This document shows positions 17,062 to 24,656 of a DNA stretch of 64,000 nt, piece by piece. The translations under genes were made by a program, and so were the position numbers. A model generated the notes under the pieces. It was not told the DNA's origin. It did no database searches and saw only the letters and a program-made list of their open reading frames with translations. Numbering within the stretch: position 1 is the stretch's first letter; every line of letters begins with the position of its first letter. The DNA is from Paraburkholderia bryophila. Its GTDB lineage: Bacteria; Pseudomonadota; Gammaproteobacteria; Burkholderiales; Burkholderiaceae. Location of the stretch: NCBI RefSeq assembly GCF_003269035.1, contig NZ_QLTK01000004.1, positions 1 to 64,000 of the forward strand, given 5' to 3'.

Positions 17062-17538
17062 TTAGAAGTAATGCCGCGTGATGAATTCCGCGACGCACAC
17101 CGGCCGCTCACTGCCCTGCCGCTCCAGCGTCACATTCCACACCACTTGCACGCCGGCATTGTCGACCTCGCTGACGGAGTCAATCGCGAATTTCGCCCGC
17201 AACGACGAGCCAACCGGCACCGGCGACGTGAACCGCACGCGATTCAAGCCGTAATTCACGCCCATGCGCTGTCGCAGTGCGATCGTCTTGTCCAGCAACG
17301 CCGGGATCAACGATAGCGTCAGGAAACCATGGGCGACCGGACCGCCGAACGGCGACTCACGCCGCGCCCGTTCCGGATCGACGTGAATCCACTGATGGTC
17401 GCCGGTGGCCTGCGCGAAACGATCGACGCTCGCCTGATCGACGCTCAACCATTCGCTGACGAGCGGCTCGGCGCCGACCCGTTCCCGCAGTGCCGCAGCA
17501 TCGCCGAACGTCGCGGCAGGCGCAGCGCTGTTCGTCAT
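17062..17538 (-). CDS. MaoC-family (R)-enoyl-CoA hydratase
   Basis: 158 residues, single hot-dog domain. The hydratase 2 motif reads FAQATGDHQWIHVDPERA, with catalytic Asp47 and His52 (D-x4-H), followed by SPFGGPVAHGFLTLSL. Both catalytic residues are intact, so it should hydrate 2-enoyl-CoA to (R)-3-hydroxyacyl-CoA, or the related reaction for a branched or dicarboxylic substrate. The start overlaps the preceding MaoC gene by 4 bp, which suggests the two are made together and may form a heterodimer. Confidence 0.88.
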   Translation of the reverse strand: MTNSAAPAATFGDAAALRERVGAEPLVSEWLSVDQASVDRFAQATGDHQWIHVDPERARRESPFGGPVAHGFLTLSLIPALLDKTIALRQRMGVNYGLNRVRFTSPVPVGSSLRAKFAIDSVSEVDNAGVQVVWNVTLERQGSERPVCVAEFITRHYF

Positions 17539-17993
17539 GATGCGGCTCCCGGATTGCGCAGTCCGAACAATGCCTTCGAACGCACCGTGATCACCGTTTC
17601 ACCATGCTGATTGATACCCTCCCACTGCGTCGACACAATGCCGCGATCCGGCTTGCTCTCGGACACGCGCTTGTCGAGCACGAGGTTTTTCATGGTGATC
17701 GTGTCGCCTACGCGCACCGGCTTCAACCAGCGAATCTCGTCGATGCCGGGCGAGCCCATCGACGTGGAGCCCGCCAGTGTGTTACGCACCAGCATGCCCA
17801 TCATCACCGAACAGGTGTGCCAGCCGCTCGCGACGAGGCCGCGAAACGGCGACTGGGCCGCGGCGGCCTCGTCCAGGTGAAACGGTTGCGGATCGAACTT
17901 TTGCGCGAAGTCCACGATCTCTTCACGCGTGAACGTATGCTTGCCGACCTCGAAGCTCGTGCCGACTACCATGTCCTCGAAACTGAAACCCAT
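17535..17993 (-). CDS. MaoC-family dehydratase
   Basis: 152 residues, hot-dog fold. The active-site stretch FAQKFDPQPFHLDEAAA provides Asp34 and His39 with the same spacing as the downstream MaoC protein, and GLVASGWHTCSVMM follows. The start is the ATG at 17993 (MGFSFEDMV), preceded by GGAGCG. Much longer readings upstream in this frame overlap the small-subunit dehydrogenase and are shadows. It is fourth of five genes in the minus-strand acyl-CoA operon. Confidence 0.87.
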   Translation of the reverse strand: MGFSFEDMVVGTSFEVGKHTFTREEIVDFAQKFDPQPFHLDEAAAAQSPFRGLVASGWHTCSVMMGMLVRNTLAGSTSMGSPGIDEIRWLKPVRVGDTITMKNLVLDKRVSESKPDRGIVSTQWEGINQHGETVITVRSKALFGLRNPGAAS

Positions 17994-18028
17994 TGTCGCG
18001 CTCCTTGTTATCCGATTCGACCGGCCGC

Positions 18029-19156
18029 TCAAACTTCGGCGGTCATGAAGGCGGGTAGCGCGGCGAACCGCGCGAGATGGTGATCGACGTCGCCCAGTGT
18101 GGTTTCGATGATCGCCAGGCGTTTGAACAGATGCGCCGCCGCGACTTCGTTCGTCACGCCCATACCGCCATGCAACTGGACTGCCTGCTGACCGACGAAA
18201 CGCGCAGCCTGCCCCACCCGCGCCTTCGCGGCCGAGACGGCCCGGCGACGCTCGTCGGGGTCGGCGCTGGTATAGCGCATGGCGGCCAGATAGGTGACCG
18301 AGCGCGCTTGCTCGGCGTGGATCAGCATCTCGACCATGCGGTGCTGCAGGGCCTGAAAGCGCGCGATCGGCTGACCGAACTGCTGGCGTGTTTTGGTGTA
18401 GTCGACGGTGGCAAGATTCAGCGCATCCAGCGCGCCGATCGCTTCCGCGCACAGCAAGACCGTGCCGTAGTCCGCGATGTGTTCGAGCGCGGCCGCGCCG
18501 GCGTGTTTGCCTTCGAGACGGCGCGCGGGCGTGCCGTTGAATTCGAGCGTCGCGGCGCGTTGACCGTCGATCGTACGGTAGTCGGTCAGCGTCACGCCCG
18601 CTGCTTCGCGCGCCACGACGAACAGCGCGACTTCGCCGTTCAGCCGGGCCGGCACGATCCAGTAATGCGCTTGCGCACCGTGCAACACGACCGACTTCGT
18701 ACCGGTCAAGGTCGGCTGCTCGCCGGAGCCGCTCGCGGTCGTAGTCACGTCGAACAGATCGTAGCGTGCGTGGGGCTCATGAAATGCCACGGACAGCTTG
18801 ATCTCACCCTGCGCCGCGCGCTCCAGCAACGCTGCATCTTCCCCCTGCCCGCTGCCGGCAAGACGCAATGCTTCGATGCCGACTGCCGTTGCCCAATACG
18901 GTTCGACGACCAGCGCGCGGCCGAGCTCCTGCATCACGACCAGCATATCGATCGGGCCGCCGTTGAAGCCGCCTTGTGCCTCGGGCACCGGCAGCGCGGT
19001 CAGGCCCAATTCGGTGAATGCGGCCCAGTGCGTATCCGATATGCCCGCCTCCGACCGGACAATTGCCTGGCGCGCTTCGAATCCGTAGCTCTTGTCCAGG
19101 TAGCGGCGCAGTGCGTCGGCGAATTGCTGCTGTTCGTCGTTGAAATTGAAGTCCAT
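18029..19156 (-). CDS. Acyl-CoA dehydrogenase, small-subunit type (PimD-like)
   Basis: 375 residues. The fold is that of acyl-CoA dehydrogenases, starting MDFNFNDEQQQFADALRRYL and ending with the helical domain LHGGMGVTNEVAAAHLFKRL. In the catalytic-base region it reads AIIETTLGDVDHH, which puts a Glu (about 351) where medium-chain dehydrogenases have Glu376. Paired with the upstream 398-residue dehydrogenase, which lacks this Glu, it fits the heteromeric pimeloyl-CoA-dehydrogenase-like enzymes (PimC/PimD) in which one subunit carries the base. The gap to the upstream partner is only 10 bp. Confidence 0.87.
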   Translation of the reverse strand: MDFNFNDEQQQFADALRRYLDKSYGFEARQAIVRSEAGISDTHWAAFTELGLTALPVPEAQGGFNGGPIDMLVVMQELGRALVVEPYWATAVGIEALRLAGSGQGEDAALLERAAQGEIKLSVAFHEPHARYDLFDVTTTASGSGEQPTLTGTKSVVLHGAQAHYWIVPARLNGEVALFVVAREAAGVTLTDYRTIDGQRAATLEFNGTPARRLEGKHAGAAALEHIADYGTVLLCAEAIGALDALNLATVDYTKTRQQFGQPIARFQALQHRMVEMLIHAEQARSVTYLAAMRYTSADPDERRRAVSAAKARVGQAARFVGQQAVQLHGGMGVTNEVAAAHLFKRLAIIETTLGDVDHHLARFAALPAFMTAEV

Positions 19157-19166
19157 GCGCCGCTCC

Positions 19167-20363
19167 TCAAAGTCCGAGAATCATCTGCGCGATGATGTTC
19201 TTTTGAATTTCGTTCGAGCCGCCGTAAATCGACGTCTTGCGGAAGTTGAAGTAGTAAGCGGCGAGCGGCGCGGCGTCGTCGTCGCCGGCCAGACTGTAAT
19301 CCCGCTCGCCTTCGAGAAACGGTACGTCGAACGGTGCGGCAAGTGGGCCGACGGCTTCGAACATCAGTTCGGTCAGCGCTTGCTGGACCTCGGTGCCTTT
19401 GATCTTCAGCATCGACGCCTCGGGCCCCGGCCCGCGTCCACCGGCTTCATTAGCGACCACGCGCTGCACGGTGACTTCCAGCGCCATCAACTCGATCTCA
19501 AGGCTCGCGACTTTTGCGGCGAACACGGGATCTTGCAGCAGCGGCTTGCCATTCTTTTTCTGATCCAGCGCGAGGCGTTTCAGGAAAACCAGCTCGCGCT
19601 TCGATTGCCCGACGCGCGCAATGCCGGTGCGCTCATGGCCGAGCAGATATTTCGCGTAAGTCCAGCCGCGGTTCTCGTCTCCGACCCGATTCTCGAGCGG
19701 CACTTTCACGTCTTCGAAAAAGACTTCGTTGACTTCGTGATCTTCGTCGAGCGTGATGATGGGCCGCACGGTGATGCCCGGCGTCTTCATGTCGATCAGC
19801 AGGAACGAAATGCCTTCCTGCTTCTTGGCGCCGCTATCGGTGCGCACGAGGCAAAACATCATGTCCGCGTACTGACCGAGTGTGGTCCAGGTTTTCTGAC
19901 CGTTGACCAGGTAGTGGTCGCCGACACGTTCGGCGCGCGTGCGCAGCGACGCGAGGTCGGACCCGGAGCCCGGCTCGGAGTAGCCTTGGCACCACCAGTC
20001 CGAACCGTCGAGAATACGCGGTAAATAGTGGCGTTTCTGCGCCTCGTTGCCGTATTTCATCAGCACGGGCGCCACCATCGAAACACCAAAGGGCAGCACG
20101 GACGGCGCACCGATCCGCGCACACTCTTCGTCCCAGATGTGCCGCTGAGTCGCGTCCCAACCGGGGCCGCCATATTCTTTGGGCCACGCGATCACCGACC
20201 AGCCGCGCGTGCCGAGCAGCTTATGCCAGCCTGCGAAATCTTCGGGGGAGAGACGTTTGTGATTGAGAACTTTGTCGCTGAGCTCGCGAGGCAGATTCGC
20301 TTCGAGCCAGCTGCGGATGTCTGCGCGAAACGCGTTATCAGCGGAGGAATAGTCCAGATTCAT
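19167..20363 (-). CDS. Acyl-CoA dehydrogenase, large-subunit type (PimC-like)
   Basis: 398 residues. It begins MNLDYSSADNAFRADIRSWL and contains the FAD-site segments WCQGYSEPGSGSDLASL and NGQKTWTTLGQYADM. The end reads TSIYGGSNEIQKNIIAQMIL. The residue matching the catalytic Glu of YEGT is Gly (about 381), so on its own this subunit should be inactive as a classic dehydrogenase. This is seen in large subunits of two-component enzymes such as PimC, which act on dicarboxylic or otherwise bulky acyl-CoAs. It is the second gene of the operon, 48 bp after the DUF1178 gene. Confidence 0.88.
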   Translation of the reverse strand: MNLDYSSADNAFRADIRSWLEANLPRELSDKVLNHKRLSPEDFAGWHKLLGTRGWSVIAWPKEYGGPGWDATQRHIWDEECARIGAPSVLPFGVSMVAPVLMKYGNEAQKRHYLPRILDGSDWWCQGYSEPGSGSDLASLRTRAERVGDHYLVNGQKTWTTLGQYADMMFCLVRTDSGAKKQEGISFLLIDMKTPGITVRPIITLDEDHEVNEVFFEDVKVPLENRVGDENRGWTYAKYLLGHERTGIARVGQSKRELVFLKRLALDQKKNGKPLLQDPVFAAKVASLEIELMALEVTVQRVVANEAGGRGPGPEASMLKIKGTEVQQALTELMFEAVGPLAAPFDVPFLEGERDYSLAGDDDAAPLAAYYFNFRKTSIYGGSNEIQKNIIAQMILGL

Positions 20364-20411
20364 GCGTAGTGTCTCCTGGCCGCAACCGCCCGCCGCCAGT
20401 GAGCCACTGCG

Positions 20412-20837
20412 TTATTGCAGCGGTTCCTTCAAGGCAGCCGGGACCGGCAGCGGCATCACTTCGATGCCTTCCTCGACCAAGGCTTTCGCGTCTTCGCGTG
20501 TCGTAACGCCGCGAATATTGCGTGCAGGCGCCTCGTTATAGTGAATGCGCCGTGCTTCCTCAGCGAAGCGGTCGCCCACGTTCTCAGTCTTTTCCAGTAC
20601 CTCGCGCAACGCGCGCATGACACGCGCCTGCATGTCACTTGCGGCCGCCGGCGCCTTCGCCTCAGACGCACCCGACAGATTCAGGCGCGGAGCCGACGGC
20701 AGACGGCTTACTTCGTTCGCACCGCAAATTGGACATTCGACCAGCTTACGGGACTGCTGCGACTCGAAGTCTTCGGCCGAAGCGAACCAACCTTCGAACC
20801 GATGACCATGCGGACACTGTAAATCGAGGACCTTCAT
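20412..20837 (-). CDS. DUF1178 family protein
   Basis: 141 residues. Cys8 (LQCPHGHRFEGWF) and the CPIC pair Cys35/Cys38 (VECPICGANEVSRLPSAP) suggest a zinc ribbon. The rest is a charged helical region ending EEGIEVMPLP. DUF1178 proteins are widespread in Proteobacteria and have no agreed function. Here the gene leads the acyl-CoA dehydrogenase/MaoC operon and is preceded by a promoter whose -35 overlaps a palindrome. No good Shine-Dalgarno is seen and the predicted 5' leader is only about 16 nt. Confidence 0.85.
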   Translation of the reverse strand: MKVLDLQCPHGHRFEGWFASAEDFESQQSRKLVECPICGANEVSRLPSAPRLNLSGASEAKAPAAASDMQARVMRALREVLEKTENVGDRFAEEARRIHYNEAPARNIRGVTTREDAKALVEEGIEVMPLPVPAALKEPLQ

Positions 20838-20859
20838 GTGGAATCAGGGCTTGCGTGCC

Positions 20860-20896
20860 AGTTTAGCGCAAAACATAAATTTGTGAACGGTCGTTC
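20860..20896 (-). promoter_or_regulatory. Promoter with overlapping palindrome before the DUF1178-ACAD-MaoC operon
   Basis: On the minus strand, -35 TTCACA (20882-20887) and -10 TAAACT (20860-20865) are 16 bp apart. The inverted repeat GAACG-GT-CGTTC (20885-20896) overlaps the -35 hexamer, so a bound repressor would block RNA polymerase. The arm sequence GAACG/CGTTC is common in TetR-type operators of acyl-CoA operons. The rest of the gap to 21086 shows nothing further. Confidence 0.5.
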
Positions 20897-21086
20897 GTAA
20901 AACTATTACGCACGACACGCCGACGCCGGACGCTCAGTGCGAATCAAACGCGGTGGGCGATTTTAACGCTTTGCGCAGAGGGCTGCTGAAGGTCGCCAGC
21001 CTGGAAAATGACGTAGCGCCACAACGATGAGCCAGCCTGCGGGTTGCGTTCGCTCAGCGCGTTCCGACATTGACCGCAGCGCGGCG

Positions 21087-21611
21087 CTAAGCCACCAGGC
21101 ATTCCAGTTGGCGGTTAAGCCGGGGTTCGAGTTCGCGCGCCCCTTTGGCGAGGTTGATCTGCTTGGCCGATTTCGCTACGTCAACGATGTTTGCCTTGAT
21201 GTCGTAGCCACCGCGCGTTGCCAGCCACGCCAGAATGTCCGACAAGTGCCAAACGGACGCACTGCCTTCGTGGACTGGCGGCGGAAAGTCGATTGCGTGA
21301 TTCAGCATCAGCTTGCGCATGTTTTGTCGCGACACGCCGGCAACCTCGGCGACGTCGGTGAGGCCGACGAAATCCGGGCCTGCCTCGACGAGGCGTGCAG
21401 ATGGCACCGCGCGCTTGACGTCTTCGAGCGCGCTGACGAGCGCGGCGAACGCAGACCCGCCTTCGCGGGAGAAAAACAGCGCGAGACGGCCCGGTTGTCC
21501 GACGCCGACCGTGGCGTCGTCGCAACCCGCCTCGCCCAATCGCTCGACGATAGCGTCGAGGTCGCTGTCTTCAGCAGCGAGTCGGTACTTCAAGATGAAC
21601 ACATATTCCAT
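21087..21611 (-). CDS. HTH DNA-binding protein (putative antitoxin/regulator)
   Basis: 174 residues in two parts. Residues 1-95 form an alpha/beta domain of ferredoxin-like pattern (MEYVFILKYRL, then GQPGRLALFFSREGGSAFAA, then ALEDVKRAVPSARLVEAGPD). Residues 97-150 form a MerR/excisionase-like helix-turn-helix (VGLTDVAEVAGVSRQNMRKL, then VWHLSDILAWLATRGG). The start follows GGAG by six bases. It lies 52 bp after the 81-residue HicA-like gene on the same strand, and an operator-like repeat precedes both. I infer that it represses the pair; function is not established. Confidence 0.75.
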   Translation of the reverse strand: MEYVFILKYRLAAEDSDLDAIVERLGEAGCDDATVGVGQPGRLALFFSREGGSAFAALVSALEDVKRAVPSARLVEAGPDFVGLTDVAEVAGVSRQNMRKLMLNHAIDFPPPVHEGSASVWHLSDILAWLATRGGYDIKANIVDVAKSAKQINLAKGARELEPRLNRQLECLVA

Positions 21612-21663
21612 ACGTTACTCCTACCTTCAATCGGCCTAAACTTCCGCGATACAGCATCATGCG

Positions 21664-21909
21664 CTACCGCTGGGCCGTGCAATTGTCGACAATGCGCCTG
21701 ATATGTCTGGCATGGTTGCCGGGGTTCCTGGGTGTGCTCCAGACGCTCGATATGCAAAACTCTCCGCAACGACACTCGGCGTCTTTGTGAGGACAATATA
21801 TTTTTCCCCACGCATGCCCTTTACCACCGCTCTGAACACGCCAGCCATTCGTTTCCGCATAGACCAGCGCGGCCTCGATCTCCTTCTTGGAGTGGGTTCC
21901 ACGTTTCAT
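21664..21909 (-). CDS. Small HicA-like protein (putative toxin)
   Basis: 81 residues. The N-terminal pattern SKKEIEAALVYAETNGWRVQ then GKGHAWGKIYC follows the layout of HicA mRNA interferases: a helix, then Gly-Trp, then a Gly-x-His before a beta-strand. His33 or its neighbour would be the catalytic candidate. The second half is cysteine-rich (YCPHKDAECRCGEFC) and ends GNHARHIRRIVDNC, so it may bind zinc. A perfect GGAGGG ribosome site precedes the ATG at 21909. It is the first gene of a two-gene operon with the HTH protein. The HicA relation is by pattern only. Confidence 0.7.
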   Translation of the reverse strand: MKRGTHSKKEIEAALVYAETNGWRVQSGGKGHAWGKIYCPHKDAECRCGEFCISSVWSTPRNPGNHARHIRRIVDNCTAQR

Positions 21910-21920
21910 CTATACCCTCC

Positions 21921-21958
21921 AATTTAGCGACTTAAAGCATGGTTGTCAATCGACAACC
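21921..21958 (-). promoter_or_regulatory. Promoter and operator of the HicA-like/HTH operon
   Basis: Minus-strand -35 TTGACA (21944-21949, perfect consensus) and -10 TAAATT (21921-21926) are 17 bp apart. The -35 lies within the perfect inverted repeat GGTTGTC-4 nt-GACAACC (21941-21958). This is the classic arrangement for autorepression. The DNA from here to 22148 is AT-richer than its surroundings and has no gene I can support. Confidence 0.75.
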
Positions 21959-22148
21959 TGATGCCACTCATTTAAAAACCAACCCTCCGTTAACCGGTTC
22001 GTCATCCGAATCAATTCGAACGATGAACCCGGTTGGAGAGGATCAATACTAGAGCGATGAGCGGCGCGCGACGAGACTGTCGGATGGCATAGGACAACAC
22101 GGCATTTTTTAGACAACGACCAGGCAGCGGTGTCTCGCCCGGCGTAAA

Positions 22149-22187
22149 AAAAGCCCCTGCTGGTCATCGATCAGCAGGGGCTTTTGG
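22149..22187 (-). terminator. Terminator after the NUDIX/nuo block (possibly bidirectional)
   Basis: The 14-bp perfect stem AAAAGCCCCTGCTG / CAGCAGGGGCTTTT flanks an 8-9 nt loop. On the minus strand it is followed by a T run (complement of 22146-22152), 48 bp past the NUDIX gene stop. Confidence 0.92.
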
Positions 22188-22234
22188 CAGACTTGGCCGT
22201 TGCGCGTCCCTCCGCGCGACTGGCCGATTGTGCG

Positions 22235-22819
22235 TTACTGCGGCGTGCCTGTCGGCCAGGCTCCCGACAACACCTTTTCCAGCCAGAACGTACCGATCAC
22301 CGTCTTCACGTCAGTGATCTTGCCGGTACGCACCCACTCCGACACATCGGCCACGCTTGCCGTAAACAGTTCGAGGAACTCACCTTCATCGAGCTTGCGC
22401 TCACCTGCGCTCAGACCGCGCGCGAGGTAAATGTCGATAAACTCGGTCGAGTACGAAATGATCGGGTGAATGCGCGTCAGGTAAACAAATTCACGCGCGG
22501 AGTAGCCGGTTTCCTCCTGCAACTCGCGTTTGGCACAAGCGAGCGCACCTTCGTTCGCGTCGAGCTTGCCGGCCGGATATTCGACCATGACCTTGCCCAT
22601 CGGATAGCGATACTGACTTTCCAGCAGCACACGGCCGTCGTCGAAAAGTGGAATCACCATGACCGCGCCCGGATGCTGAACGTATTCGCGCGTCGCCTGC
22701 TTGCCATCCGGCAGGCGGACGGTATCGCATTTCAACGTCAGAAACGGCCCTTGGTGGATCGTTTTGCTCTCGACACAAGTCTCGGTGAGCGCGGCGTCGT
22801 GATTGCGAAGTTCAGCCAT
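22235..22819 (-). CDS. NUDIX hydrolase (ADP-ribose pyrophosphatase-like)
   Basis: 194 residues. The Nudix box reads GKLDANEGALACAKRELQEE followed by TGYS, with the REhxEE-x-G core intact. Upstream Gly/Ala-rich AVMVIPLFDDGRVLLESQYR and downstream ISYSTEFIDIYLARGL fit the ADP-ribose/GDP-mannose pyrophosphatase (NudF/NudK) group. It would cleave ADP-sugars to AMP and a sugar phosphate. It is the last gene of the long minus-strand nuo transcription unit, 43 bp after DUF2818, so an NAD-derived substrate is plausible but inferred. Confidence 0.88.
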   Translation of the reverse strand: MAELRNHDAALTETCVESKTIHQGPFLTLKCDTVRLPDGKQATREYVQHPGAVMVIPLFDDGRVLLESQYRYPMGKVMVEYPAGKLDANEGALACAKRELQEETGYSAREFVYLTRIHPIISYSTEFIDIYLARGLSAGERKLDEGEFLELFTASVADVSEWVRTGKITDVKTVIGTFWLEKVLSGAWPTGTPQ

Positions 22820-22862
22820 ATGCGGACCTCGGGACAGCTTGGTGCGCGACGGCGAGACGCCG

Positions 22863-23159
22863 TCAGCGGCGTTTGACGAGATACTGGAAGGTAAAGCCGG
22901 GGAATGCGAACACGACGAACAAGGCGAACGTGATCGCGTAGAACTGCCAACCCTGCTCGAAACGGTTGCCCGCGCGCGCTTCGAGCAGAAATCCGAGCGC
23001 GCCGACCGCGAAGTACAGCACGATCAATTCGGCAATCCGGATCCAGGCGCTCTTCTTCACCGCTTTCAACGGCACGGCGGCGAAAAGGCGCTGATTCAGG
23101 AACGGCAGGTTGGCGCCAACCAGCGCCAACAGCACGATAAACCAACCCGCAGCCGACAT
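22863..23159 (-). CDS. DUF2818 family membrane protein
   Basis: 98 residues with three predicted membrane helices (WFIVLLALVGANLPFLNQRL, ELIVLYFAVGALGFLLEARA, FYAITFALFVVFAFPGFTFQ) and a basic C-terminus. The family is typically encoded right after nuoN in betaproteobacteria and has no assigned role; a link to complex I assembly is inference from position. The start codon overlaps the nuoN stop (TGATG). Confidence 0.85.
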   Translation of the reverse strand: MSAAGWFIVLLALVGANLPFLNQRLFAAVPLKAVKKSAWIRIAELIVLYFAVGALGFLLEARAGNRFEQGWQFYAITFALFVVFAFPGFTFQYLVKRR

Positions 23160-24631
23160 CAGAGCAACAGCGTGTGCTGGATAGCCTGCAGGCAGGCCTT
23201 CAGCAGCGGGTCCGGCACAATGCCGAGCACCAGCACCGCCAACCCGTTCAGCGCGAGCAGAGCACGCGTGCTGGAGTCGGCATGGATCGGTGCGGTGTCT
23301 GCCGGGTCGTCGAAATACATCAGCTTGACGATACGCAGGTAGTAGAACGCGCCGAACAGCGACGTCATCACGGCCAGCACCGTCAACCAGGTCAACCCGG
23401 CGTTCATGGTGGCCTGCAGCACTGCGAGCTTCGCATAGAAGCCGACCGCGGGCGGAATGCCGGCCAGCGAGAACATCATGACCATCATCACGAATGCGAA
23501 CACGGGGCTGCGTTGATTCAGGCCCTTGAAGTCTTCCAGCGTGTCCGCCTCGAAATCGCGGCGCGCCAGCAGCATGATGACGCCGAACGTACCCAGCGTG
23601 GTGATCAGGTAGACGATGCTGTAGAACATGGCCGAACCGTACGCGTTCGCGGCGCCGGTCGTCTTGTGGTCGACCACGCCGGCCAGCAGACCGAGCAGCA
23701 CGAAACCCATGTTCGAGATCGCCGAATACGCGAGCATCCGCTTGACGTTGCGCTGCACGATACCGGTGATGTTGCCGACGATCAGCGACAGTGCCGCCAG
23801 AATCACCAGCATTTGCTGCCATTCGACCGCGAGCGGCAACAGACCCATCACGAGGAAGCGCAGACCCCACGCAAACGCGGCAACCTTCGGACCGCCACCG
23901 ACCATCAGCGTCATCGCCGTCGGCGCACCCTGATACACGTCAGGCACCCACATGTGGAACGGCACCGCGCCCATCTTGAACGCCACGCCCGCCACGATAA
24001 AGATCACGCCGAACAGCAACACGCTCGGATCGTAGTGGCTCGTGCCGATCGCCTTGAACACTTCGTTCAGGTCGAGCGAGCCGGTCGCGCCGTACAGCAT
24101 CGAAATGCCGTACAACAGGAAACCGGAAGCCAGCGCGCCGAGCACGTAGTACTTCATCGCCGCCTCGTTCGACGGCGCCGCGTCACGGCGCAGCGCGATC
24201 GCGCCGTACAGCGACAGCGACATCAGTTCCAGACCGAGGTACAGCGTCAGGAAGTTGTTGCCCGAGATCATCACGAGCTGGCCGAGCAACGAGAACATGC
24301 CCAACAGGAAGAACTCGCCGCGGAACAGACCGCGATCTTCGAGGTAGCGGCGCGAATAGACGATCGACACGGCATAGCCGAGCGTCACCACCGCTTTCAT
24401 CACGTTGGCGAACGAATCCACCACGTACATGTGGCCGAAGTAGTAGCGCACTTGCGGGTCGAACGCGTTCATCGCAAACCAGATACCGGCGACGAGCGTC
24501 GAGAAGAACGCAATGAAGTACGTGGTACGGCGACCGGCCTGGCCGACGAACGTGTCGTTGAGCCACGCGACGACAACGGCGAGCATCACCAGCGCGTCGG
24601 GCAACAGAGCAGTCATAGGGGCGTTTTGCAT
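23159..24631 (-). CDS. nuoN: NADH-quinone oxidoreductase subunit N
   Basis: 490 residues, a Mrp-antiporter-like proton-pumping subunit of the complex I membrane arm. Conserved segments include LGLELMSLSLYGAIALRRDA (the helix with the functional Glu), VPFHMWVPDVYQGAPTAMTL and VKRMLAYSAISNMGFVLLGL. The helix-7 and helix-8 lysines are in these stretches. The start at 24631 follows GGAGG at a long distance; an in-frame ATG at 24616 has none. It is 25 bp downstream of nuoM and last of the nuo genes. Confidence 0.96.
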   Translation of the reverse strand: MQNAPMTALLPDALVMLAVVVAWLNDTFVGQAGRRTTYFIAFFSTLVAGIWFAMNAFDPQVRYYFGHMYVVDSFANVMKAVVTLGYAVSIVYSRRYLEDRGLFRGEFFLLGMFSLLGQLVMISGNNFLTLYLGLELMSLSLYGAIALRRDAAPSNEAAMKYYVLGALASGFLLYGISMLYGATGSLDLNEVFKAIGTSHYDPSVLLFGVIFIVAGVAFKMGAVPFHMWVPDVYQGAPTAMTLMVGGGPKVAAFAWGLRFLVMGLLPLAVEWQQMLVILAALSLIVGNITGIVQRNVKRMLAYSAISNMGFVLLGLLAGVVDHKTTGAANAYGSAMFYSIVYLITTLGTFGVIMLLARRDFEADTLEDFKGLNQRSPVFAFVMMVMMFSLAGIPPAVGFYAKLAVLQATMNAGLTWLTVLAVMTSLFGAFYYLRIVKLMYFDDPADTAPIHADSSTRALLALNGLAVLVLGIVPDPLLKACLQAIQHTLLL

Positions 24632-24656
24632 GGTCTTTAAATTCCTCCGCTCGGCG

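Noticed and set aside
21946..22167. 73-codon minus-strand frame upstream of the HicA-like gene
   Set aside because: It runs through the operator and the terminator hairpin and lacks a ribosome site; best explained as chance.
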